From Bacteroidales bacterium (lineage in GTDB: Bacteria > Bacteroidota > Bacteroidia > Bacteroidales > UBA932), in assembly GCA_017554135.1 (NCBI GenBank), contig JAFZIX010000098.1, positions 1-11,120 on the forward strand: a stretch of 11,120 bases of DNA, written 5' to 3'. The first letter of the stretch is position 1. Every line of letters starts with the position of its first letter. The notes under the pieces are model-generated. The model saw only the letters and a program-made list of their open reading frames with translations. It searched no databases and was not told where the DNA came from. A program made the position numbers and the translations under genes. Positions 1 to 7,900 of this stretch are shown here, piece by piece.

Positions 1-1353
1 ACCCGCGACCTCGACTGGGGCGTCCCGGTGCCCGTCGACGGCGCCGAGTGCAAGGTGCTCTATGTCTGGTTCGACGCTCCGATCGGCTATATCTCCAACA
101 CCCAGGAACTCCTGCCGAACGACTGGGAGAAGTGGTGGAAGAGCCCGGACACCAAACTTGTGCACTTCATCGGCAAAGACAACATAGTCTTCCACTGCAT
201 AGTTTTCCCTTCGATGCTGAAAGCCTATGGCGATGGCTACATCCTCCCGGAGAACGTGCCCGCTAACGAGTTCCTGAACCTCGAGGGCGACAAGATTTCC
301 ACCTCTCGCGGCTGGGCTGTGTGGGCGCATGAGTATGTGCAGGATTTTCCCGGCAAGGAGGATGTGCTTCGCTATGTGCTGACCGCCAACGCCCCTGAGA
401 CGAAGGATAACGACTTCAGTTGGAAGGAGTTCCAGACGCGAAATAACTCCGAGTTGGTTGCCATTTTCGGCAACTTCGTGAACCGTGCCGTGGTGCTGAC
501 TCACAAGTATTTCGAGGGCAAGGTGCCGGCGGCAGGAACGCTTACCGATGTGGATAAGGCCACCCTGGCGGAGATTCCCGCTCTGCGCGAGAGCCTGGAG
601 AAGAACATTGAGAATTACCGTTTCCGCGAGGCCCTGAAGGATGCGATGCAGATTGCGCGCATCGGCAACAAGTACATCTCGGACAGCGAGCCGTGGAAGC
701 TGGCGAAGACCGACCTTGCGCGCACGGGCACCATCCTGAACGTCTGCCTGCAACTCTGCGCCGACCTTGCCATCGCTTTCGAGCCCTTCACGCCGTTCGC
801 CTGCGAACGACTCAGGAAGATGCTTCAGACTCCTGACTTGAAGTGGGAAGATCTCGGCGCAACCGATATCCTTCCAGAGGGTCATCAGCTGGGTGAGGCG
901 GAACTGCTGTTCGCAAAGATAGAGGACGACGTGATCCAGAAGCAACTGGACCGTCTGGCGGCCATTCGCGCACAGAAAGAGGCGGAGGCAAAGGCTGAAC
1001 TGTCTAAGCAGGTGACTCCCCAGAAGGACGAGTGCACCTTCGAGGACTTCGTGAAGATGGACATCCGCACCGCCACCGTGCTGGAGGCCGAGCGCGTGCC
1101 CAAGACCGACAAACTCCTCAAACTCACCATCGACACCGGCATCGACAAGCGGGTGATAGTTTCCGGCATCGCCGAATACTACGCCCCGGAAGACATGCTG
1201 GGCAAGCAGATTTGCATACTAGCCAACCTCAAACCCCGCGTCATCAAGGGCATCGAAAGCAAAGGCATGATTCTGATGGCCAGGCAGGGCGATGGCAGCA
1301 TGCGCTTCATCACCCCTCAGGAAACGCTTGCCAACGGCGCTGAAATAGGATAA
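1..1353 (+). CDS. metG: Methionyl-tRNA synthetase, C-terminal part (5' end outside window)
   Basis: Cytoplasmic class I aminoacyl-tRNA synthetase that charges tRNA-Met with methionine using ATP. The reading frame is open from base 1, and its first residues (TRDLDWGVPVP) are typical of the MetRS catalytic domain, so the gene continues upstream and the ATG/GTG-like codon at 28 is not the start. About 450 residues are visible. In order they are: the end of the Rossmann-fold core (YVWFDAPIGY, then FIGKDNIVFH); the KMSKS loop as KISTS at bases 292-306; the anticodon-binding helical bundle; a charged linker at about bases 900-1020 (AAIRAQKEAEAKAELSKQ); and an appended Trbp111/EMAP-II-like OB-fold tRNA-binding domain from about base 1036 (FEDFVKMDIRTATV, VSGIA, LANLKPR, SKGMIL). 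KISTS is, from memory, the usual form in Bacteroidetes MetRS and not a defect. The OB-fold extension marks the long, dimeric MetRS type. The stop TAA lies 12 bases before fic. Confidence 0.97.
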   Translation, partial: TRDLDWGVPVPVDGAECKVLYVWFDAPIGYISNTQELLPNDWEKWWKSPDTKLVHFIGKDNIVFHCIVFPSMLKAYGDGYILPENVPANEFLNLEGDKISTSRGWAVWAHEYVQDFPGKEDVLRYVLTANAPETKDNDFSWKEFQTRNNSELVAIFGNFVNRAVVLTHKYFEGKVPAAGTLTDVDKATLAEIPALRESLEKNIENYRFREALKDAMQIARIGNKYISDSEPWKLAKTDLARTGTILNVCLQLCADLAIAFEPFTPFACERLRKMLQTPDLKWEDLGATDILPEGHQLGEAELLFAKIEDDVIQKQLDRLAAIRAQKEAEAKAELSKQVTPQKDECTFEDFVKMDIRTATVLEAERVPKTDKLLKLTIDTGIDKRVIVSGIAEYYAPEDMLGKQICILANLKPRVIKGIESKGMILMARQGDGSMRFITPQETLANGAEIG

Positions 1354-1365
1354 TTATTGATCAGG

Positions 1366-2448
1366 ATGAGTACTTTCGAAGAATATATCCGTCAGGGAGA
1401 GCCGGGCCGCAGCGTCAAAGCTGCTGCCTGGCAGACGGCCATCGGTCTGCAGGATGTCGATGGCCTCAAACCCTCGGAGTACCTGGTGGAGACAGCCCGA
1501 CGCCACATAGAAGGCGATGTCACCATCCAGGAAGTCAAAGGACTCATCGATACCTATTACAAGTCCCGGGAGGGCAGATTGTCCGAGCAAGAGACTCGCA
1601 CCGAAGAGGCTGATAAAGTTTCAGCCAGAATTACCGAAATACTGCAAGAAGAAACGTTCTCCTTCACGCCTGCCGAACTGCAGCGGATTCACCGTCGGTT
1701 GTTTGAGGGCATTTTCAAATTTGCCGGCAAGTTCAGGGATTATAATCTCTCAAAGAAGGAATGGGTGCTGAACGGCGCGTCCGTTTTGTACAATCCCTAT
1801 GAGAATCTGAAAGAGACGTTGGATTACGACTTCGCAGAAGAGAAGAAGTTTGACTATGGTTCGGCAACTTCCGAAGATGCTATCAAGCATATCGGTGCCT
1901 TTATCTCCGGTATTTGGCAGATTCATCCTTTTGGAGAAGGCAATACCCGTACTGTGGCCGTGTTTCTGATCCGGTATCTCCGAAGTTTCGGTTACTCCAT
2001 CTCCAACGAACTGTTTGCCAGCCACTCCTGGTACTTCCGGAATGCGCTTGTGCGCGCGAACTATTTCAACAGGGAGAATGGGATTATTCCCACAGGAAAG
2101 TATCTGGAAGCCTTTCTTCGGAATCTCATACTTGGCGAGCACAACGAACTGAAGAACCGTTATCTTCATGTAGATTACCTTGCTCAAAGTGAAGCCGTTG
2201 AAGATTCAAAGAGCAAAAATTGCACTTTGAATTGCACTTTGGAAGAACTCGCCATGTTGCGTTACCTTAAAGCTAACCCAAAGGCTACTCAAGACGAGTT
2301 GGCAAAGCAGTTACACCGTTCTCCCCGAACTGTAAAGACCCATACTTCCCGACTGGCAGAAAAAGGCTATCTCATCCGCCGCAACGGCAAACGTGACGGA
2401 TGGTGGGAAGTGCTGGTGCCCATTCCTGAAGATTATATTAAGTTATGA
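1366..2448 (+). CDS. Fic-domain protein with VbhA-like N-terminus and C-terminal winged helix
   Basis: Predicted cytoplasmic Fic-fold enzyme, a family that usually transfers AMP or another nucleotide part to target proteins. I start it at ATG 1366 (360 aa); TTG at 1357 is in frame but less likely. Numbering is from that ATG. Residues about 35-70 (ARRHIEGD, then a helix ending DTYYKSRE) resemble the antitoxin VbhA-like inhibitory segment. Residues about 95-260 are the Fic core, with FAGKFRDYNLSKKEW, a target-binding flap (VLNGASVLYNPYENL) and the motif HPFGEGNTRTVA (H187, E191, N193, R195). The canonical HxFx(D/E)GNGRxxR has Gly where T194 stands and Arg where A198 stands. A short linker holds NCTLNCTL. 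Residues about 292-349 form a winged helix-turn-helix (recognition helix near SPRTVKTHTSRL) suggesting DNA binding. Base composition drops in the middle of the gene. The stop codon overlaps the next start. The target, and whether the enzyme is active, cannot be told from sequence. Confidence 0.92.
   Translation: MSTFEEYIRQGEPGRSVKAAAWQTAIGLQDVDGLKPSEYLVETARRHIEGDVTIQEVKGLIDTYYKSREGRLSEQETRTEEADKVSARITEILQEETFSFTPAELQRIHRRLFEGIFKFAGKFRDYNLSKKEWVLNGASVLYNPYENLKETLDYDFAEEKKFDYGSATSEDAIKHIGAFISGIWQIHPFGEGNTRTVAVFLIRYLRSFGYSISNELFASHSWYFRNALVRANYFNRENGIIPTGKYLEAFLRNLILGEHNELKNRYLHVDYLAQSEAVEDSKSKNCTLNCTLEELAMLRYLKANPKATQDELAKQLHRSPRTVKTHTSRLAEKGYLIRRNGKRDGWWEVLVPIPEDYIKL
2218..2241 (+). repeat. 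Perfect 12-base tandem repeat, two copies, in frame within fic
   Basis: AATTGCACTTTG occurs twice back to back, at 2218-2229 and 2230-2241. Each copy encodes Asn-Cys-Thr-Leu, so gain or loss of a unit would keep the reading frame. It lies in the linker between the Fic core and the winged helix. A change in copy number would therefore change the linker length and not break the protein. Confidence 0.9.
2445..2448 (+). other. ATGA stop/start overlap between fic and the lipoprotein gene
   Basis: The fic stop TGA (2446-2448) overlaps the ATG (2445-2447) of the next gene. Such overlaps often mean translational coupling on one mRNA. The next start has no clear Shine-Dalgarno sequence of its own, and the lipoprotein signal peptide begins right at this ATG, which supports the chosen start. 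Confidence 0.8.
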
Positions 2449-3482
2449 GATACAAACACTTTTCAATTCTCGGTCTGGCTATTATTTGTCTATGCATTTC
2501 CTGCACAGAGGAGCCGCGCAATACGGAGCCGCTGGTCGACCCGTGGCTGCGGGAGCGCACGCCGGTGAACATACGCCTGGAGGGGCAGATAGGGGCGGCA
2601 TCCATTTCGGATGACTGGAAAGATGATTCCGTGGGGTCGGTGGCGGTCAGTCTGATCACCACCGGGCTGGATATTACCAAGGTGAAGGTGGTGGCGGTGG
2701 ATTTCAAGTATCCGAACAGTGAATTCTGCCCGAAGGCCAGCATCGCTCCGGGCAGCACCGTGGATCTGAGTTCCGGCAAAACCAACTTCACTGTGACGGC
2801 TTACAACGGCGAGACCCGCACCTACACTCTCGCATACGAGCGCTTCAAGGATCCGATCGAGGGGAGTTACAGTTTTACTCCGATTGCGGGGCTGCTGGAT
2901 CCGAAAAACGCCCCGAAATCCGGATTCGTCATAGTAGGCGGATGGGACGGTGAGGTGGTGCGTTCCACGCTGATGGATAAATGGTGGCACTGGGATACCG
3001 GCTATATGCCTACCGACGAAGATGACAATATCCTGAGTTTCCGTCTGGAAACGGCCGATGCCACTACGGGCGAAACCTACGGCACCCTGGTGAATACCCC
3101 CGGGCCGGACGGGAAATATGCCAATTACCTCTATGAAGGCAAGACGGACATGAACGGAAAATACCGGATCATTCCTGAAGGCAAGAGCCGCTGGCACAAA
3201 GACAATGAGAACTATTTCTTCCTGCACGCCTGGGAAGATATAAACTACGAAACCCCTCTGTACACCGTCCATCTGGTAGGCGCTGGGGAGCAAAGCGTTG
3301 CCGGAGTGAGCATGACCGTGCCGTCAATGGCGTTCGTGCGTGCACACCAGGGCCCCTTCAATGTCATCGACTGGAACTACCCGGACACCCGCTGGTTCAC
3401 GGATAATGTGAGATATACCGTCTGGCTCGTCCAGAAAGATTCAGATTCCCCTCTGGATAATCATTCATCGTACCTTAACTGA
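2445..3482 (+). CDS. Surface-type lipoprotein, DUF5018-like N-terminal half, candidate glycan-binding protein
   Basis: Predicted lipoprotein of 345 aa. The signal peptide is residues 1-19 (hydrophobic FSILGLAIICLCIS) with lipidation expected at C20. The -3 position is Cys instead of the usual Leu, a mild deviation. Two acidic residues follow the Cys (CTEEP), which in Bacteroidetes favours export to the outer leaflet of the outer membrane. Residues about 41-133 look like a beta-sandwich of the DUF5018/Ig-like type: VNIRLEGQIGAASI, then PGSTVDLSSGKTNFTVTAYNG and a final TRTYTLAYE strand. Residues about 137-345 belong to no family I can name. They are rich in aromatics (WWHWDTGY near 180, WHKDNENYFF, DWNYPDTRWF), as expected for a carbohydrate-binding face. 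The gene lies one base upstream of the GH26 gene and close to susCD. A surface glycan-binding role in mannan capture is therefore a reasonable inference, not a demonstrated one. Confidence 0.85.
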   Translation: MRYKHFSILGLAIICLCISCTEEPRNTEPLVDPWLRERTPVNIRLEGQIGAASISDDWKDDSVGSVAVSLITTGLDITKVKVVAVDFKYPNSEFCPKASIAPGSTVDLSSGKTNFTVTAYNGETRTYTLAYERFKDPIEGSYSFTPIAGLLDPKNAPKSGFVIVGGWDGEVVRSTLMDKWWHWDTGYMPTDEDDNILSFRLETADATTGETYGTLVNTPGPDGKYANYLYEGKTDMNGKYRIIPEGKSRWHKDNENYFFLHAWEDINYETPLYTVHLVGAGEQSVAGVSMTVPSMAFVRAHQGPFNVIDWNYPDTRWFTDNVRYTVWLVQKDSDSPLDNHSSYLN

Positions 3483-3483
3483 T

Positions 3484-4926
3484 ATGCGCCGTCTGCTGTT
3501 CATAGTCTGCGCCGCATTCTTTTCTCTCGCGTGCGCGCGCTCGTGCAAGGAGCCTCAACCGGCTCCCGTCAACAACGATACGCGCGAACTGAGCGTGCCC
3601 GAGGAAGAGATTCCGGTGCCGTGGAACGGCGGAGCCTTCGCAATAGAGGTTAAGGCAAATTTTGAATACAAGGTATCTTCCGATGCGTCCTGGATCAGCG
3701 ATGAAGGTCCATGTGCCGACGGCCGCAAGTTCAAGGCGGAGGCGAATCCGGACATCTTCCCTCGAACCTGCAGTATCCGCTTCACGGATGTGTCCGATCG
3801 CTACTACTTCAAGGAAGTCACCGTGACGCAGGGAGCCGATGCTTCTGCCGGAGGAGCACTTTCCATAGTGGATAAGAACGCCACCGCCGAGACCAAGGCG
3901 CTCCTCGCAAACCTTTGGGTGATAGCGGACAAGGGCCTGATGTTCGGCCACCATGACGACCTTTGGTACGGCCGTTACTGGTACAACGAGCCCGGCGGCT
4001 CCGACACCAAGACCGTCTGCGGAGACTATCCGGCAGTGTTCAGCGTGGACTTCGGCGAGATAATGGACGACCGCTACAAGAACGAATCCAATGCCATCCG
4101 CCGCAGGGTGATTCTGGAAGCCCGCGAGAGGGGAGAGGTCATCATGGCCTGCGCCCATGTGAACAACCCCAAGACGGGAAAGGACTCCTGGGATAATTCT
4201 TCAAACGAAGTGGTGAAGGAACTCCTGACCGACGGCTCCGCCACCCGCAACAAGTACATCACCTGGCTCGACCGCCTGGCCGACTTTGCCAACAACCTGA
4301 AAGATTCAAACGGCAAACTTGTGCCTGTTATCTTCAGGATGTACCATGAGCACACGCAGGATTGGTCCTGGTGGGGTTCATCCTGCACCACAACGAGCGA
4401 GTTCACGGAGATGTGGAAACTGACCATCCAGTATCTCCGCGATGTGAAGGGCGTGCACAACTTCCTCTATGCAATCTCTCCCCAGATGGACGGATTCTAC
4501 GCCAACGCCCAGGAGCGCATACGCTATCGCTGGCCGGGGGATGAATGGGTTGATTTCATAGGGATGGACTGCTACCACGGCTCCAACAACCTGGCCTTCG
4601 TGGCCAATCTGAAGGCCCTGGAGGCGGTTTCCGCTGCCAAGCGCAAGCCCTGCGGAGTGACGGAAGACGGTCTGGAAGGTTTCACCCAGTCCGACTACTG
4701 GACTCGTTTCATCGTCAATCCCACGGAAGGCCGCCGAATCTCGATGGTGACTATGTGGCGCAACAAATATGTGGGCAGCGACGAATCCGACAAACACTAC
4801 TACAGCGTCTATCCCGGCCATGCATCAGAATACGACTTCCGCAAGATGTACGCCCTGGACCGCATCCTTTTCAGCAAAGACCTCCCGGACATGTACGCCA
4901 TGCCCTCGGGATATGAAGTAAAATAA
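3484..4926 (+). CDS. BACON-domain GH26 endo-beta-mannanase, lipoprotein
   Basis: Predicted glycoside hydrolase family 26 enzyme of 480 aa, a retaining hydrolase of beta-1,4-mannosidic bonds. Residues 1-20 are a signal peptide with Cys at 17 and 21; either could be lipidated, and neither lipobox is ideal. Residues about 37-117 form a BACON domain (FAIEVKANFEYKVSSDASWI ending in FKEVTVTQG). The catalytic barrel spans about 125-470. It has MFGHHDD (153-159), the acid/base motif FRMYHEHTQDWSWWG with H288-E289, the FIGMDCYHG strand (358-366), the probable nucleophile E394 in GVTEDGLEG, and the late-barrel Trp in MVTMWRN (W425). Length fits a single BACON plus GH26. By recall, related enzymes have FRPxHEHTGxWFWWG, so Met, Gln and Ser at three places near the active site are unusual. 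The enzyme is probably anchored to the outer membrane and feeds oligosaccharides to the SusCD pair encoded downstream. Mannan is the best guess for substrate, but a few GH26 members cut other glycans such as mixed-linkage glucan or xylan. Confidence 0.93.
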   Translation: MRRLLFIVCAAFFSLACARSCKEPQPAPVNNDTRELSVPEEEIPVPWNGGAFAIEVKANFEYKVSSDASWISDEGPCADGRKFKAEANPDIFPRTCSIRFTDVSDRYYFKEVTVTQGADASAGGALSIVDKNATAETKALLANLWVIADKGLMFGHHDDLWYGRYWYNEPGGSDTKTVCGDYPAVFSVDFGEIMDDRYKNESNAIRRRVILEARERGEVIMACAHVNNPKTGKDSWDNSSNEVVKELLTDGSATRNKYITWLDRLADFANNLKDSNGKLVPVIFRMYHEHTQDWSWWGSSCTTTSEFTEMWKLTIQYLRDVKGVHNFLYAISPQMDGFYANAQERIRYRWPGDEWVDFIGMDCYHGSNNLAFVANLKALEAVSAAKRKPCGVTEDGLEGFTQSDYWTRFIVNPTEGRRISMVTMWRNKYVGSDESDKHYYSVYPGHASEYDFRKMYALDRILFSKDLPDMYAMPSGYEVK

Positions 4927-4937
4927 ACGAACGATAT

Positions 4938-7900
4938 ATGACTGTATCTCTAAAATCCACCCTTGCCCTGGCTCTGGCACTGCTGCTGAGCGCGATGCTC
5001 CCTGCAGCGGCACAGAACGCCAGGACGGTGCACGGAAAGGTCTCAGATGAGGCCGGGGAGCCGCTGATGGGGGCCGCCGTGCTGCTGCAGGGAACCACGC
5101 GAGGCGCGGTGACGGATATCGACGGCAACTACTCCATGCAGGTGCCGGCTGGGGAAGTGGTGCTGGAGGCATCCTTCATCGGATATCTGTCCAAGACCTT
5201 CCGCATCGGCCCGTCCCAGGCAGTGCTCAACATAGTGCTCGAGCCGGACGTGAACCTGATGGACGAGGTGGTCGTGACCGCATTCGCCACCCAGAAGAAG
5301 GTGAACGTTACCGGCGCCATCAGTTCGGTGGGCGGCAGCGACATCCTGGCAACACCGGTGTCGAACATCGCCAACGCCTTGATAGGCAACACCCCCGGCG
5401 TGGCGGGCCTTCAGACCTCCGGTGAACCGGGGCGCAACGCCGCCGACATCCACATCCGCGGCATCTCCACCTACGGAAACGCCACCCCGCTCATCATCAT
5501 CGACGGAGTGGAGCAGGCCAGCGAGCAGGCGTACGAGGAGTTCAATGCGATGGACGCCAACGAGATTCAGGGCATCAGCATACTGAAGGACGCATCCTCC
5601 ACCGCTGTCTATGGCGTGCGCGGTGCGAACGGTGTCATCATCGTCACCACCAAGCGCGGATCCGCCGGCAAGCCGGTCATCAACTTCTCCGGCAACTACG
5701 GCCTCACCTCCGCCACCCTGCTGCAGGAAGGCACCACCGCCTACGAATACGCCCTCTTCCGCAACGAGGCCATACGCAACGAGCAGAGGGGATACGCCGG
5801 CAACGAGGGCCTTTCCGCCTATATCTACGACGACTACGACCTCTGGAAGTTCAAGAACAACCGCGACTTTACTCCGCAGGAGGTGGATGCCATGACCGGG
5901 CTCACCGCTGCCCAGAAGGAGCAACTGAAGAACACTCCGGCACTTTACTACGCCGACCATAACCTCTACAAGGAGATGTTCAACGGGGTGGCCCCCCAGT
6001 ATCAGGCCAACCTGAACGTCAGCGGCGGCACCGACAAAGTCAAGTACTTCGTATCCTTCGGTTACTTCCGCCAGGAGGGCATCTCCCGCACCGTGGAATA
6101 CTACGGTGCAAACACCGGATCGCTCTTCAACCGCTACAACTTCCGTTCGAACTTCGATATCCATATCACCCCGCGCACCACGCTCACGGTGAATACCGCC
6201 GGGCAGTTCGGCGAGATGACGGGCCCGGGCAACGGTGCGGATGTATATGACCTGGAAGCACGCTACAAGATAATAATGCAGTACATCTACGACTGCAACC
6301 CTTTCATCAGCCCCGGCATAGTGGACGGGCACCTGATCAGCGGCTTCTCCGGCATACAGGGCTCTCCCCAGAACCCGCTGGCGGCCAAGACCAACAGCAA
6401 CATCGGTTTCCAGAACGCCCTATACAACCTTCTGATGAGCGGCACGGCTACGGTCTATAACAGCCTGCTGGACAACACTATCCGCCTCACGCACGACTGC
6501 GGATGGCTGCTGCCGGCGCTCAAGGCGCACGCCACGGTGTCATATCAGGACAATTACAACCGCTACGTGAAATACACCCCGTCGCTGCCTTCTTATTCCA
6601 TCCAGCGCAACGCCGACAATCCTCTGGAATACGACTTCTTCGGCGGGTCGATAGGGGCCGGTGCCTTTGAATCCTGGGGCTATTCCAACTGGAACAAACT
6701 TTATGTGGATGCCGGTCTGGACTGGGCAGGAACCTTCGGGAACCACAACTTCACCGCCCTGCTCCTTGGCAAGGCCTCGAAGTACACCATGCCTTACGAC
6801 AGTTACCACGTGCCTTCTGGCATCATGGGATTCGTGGGGCGCATCACCTATAACTACGCCGACCGCTACATGGCGGAGTTCAACGTGGGTTACAACGGCA
6901 CCGAGCAGTTCGCCGAGGGCAAGCGCTTCGGCCTCTTCCCGGCCATCTCCGCAGGATGGGTGCCTTCCCTCGAACCCTGGTTCCCCAAGAACGACATCGT
7001 GAGTTTCGTAAAACTGCGCGCGTCCTACGGCGAGGTAGGTAACGACCAGTTGGGCGCCAGCCGCCGCTACTACTATCTGCCGAACACCTGGAAACTGAAC
7101 CAGAACGGCTACTGGCTGGGCAACAACGACGGTACCGGGCAGAACGCCTACTATCCCGGTGCGGTCGAGGGCAGCCTGGGCAACCCGGACATCACCTGGG
7201 AACGCGCCCGCAAGTATGACGTGGGCCTCGAGACCAAGTTCTTCCGGAGCCGCCTCTCCCTTGACTTCGACTGGTTCTACGAGCACCGCGACAACATCCT
7301 CACCACCCTCGGCATCATCCCCGCAATCTACGGCGTGCCGCAGAGTGACGTACCTCCGGCAAATGTGGGTATCACCACCAACAGGGGATATGAACTGGTG
7401 CTGAACTGGGGCGACCAGATAGGGGATTTCATCTACTCCCTTGGCACGGACATCAGTTACTCCCGCAACCATATAGTCTATATGGCCGAGGCGGAGAATC
7501 CCTATCCCTGGATGAACAAGACAGGCCACATGATAGGCCAGCGCTATGGCTTGACCTCCGATGGCCTCTTCAACACGCAGGCGGAACTGGACGCCCGTCC
7601 GTTCAACACCTACACCGGCAACCAGGCTACCCTGGGCGACATCCGCTACAAAAGTCTGGACGGCAACGACGTGATCGACCAGAACGACGTGGGGCCCATC
7701 GGCTTCCCCAACTATGCCCTCTACCACTTCAGCATCAAGATGCGCGCGGGCTACAAGGGATTCGACGTGAAACTGCTCTTCACGGGCAGCAAGGACGGCT
7801 CCTACTATCTGCCCAGCGGCTACACAATCCCCTTCTTCAAGAATGCGGGCAATGCCTGGAAATGGCAGCACGACGGGCGCTGGACCGAGGAGAAATACCT

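Noticed and set aside
292..306. KISTS in place of KMSKS in MetRS as a possible loss of function
   Set aside because: To my knowledge this variant is the normal form in Bacteroidetes MetRS, and the rest of the protein is intact.
1357..1365. TTG at 1357 as the fic start
   Set aside because: An in-frame ATG lies three codons later at 1366 and gives a natural N-terminus (MSTFEEYIRQ). The extra residues (TTG ATC AGG) add nothing recognisable.
5043..6332. Long open frame (429 codons) on the minus strand inside susC
   Set aside because: Same cause: composition-driven antisense frame opposite the regulatory domain and plug of SusC, with no family features.
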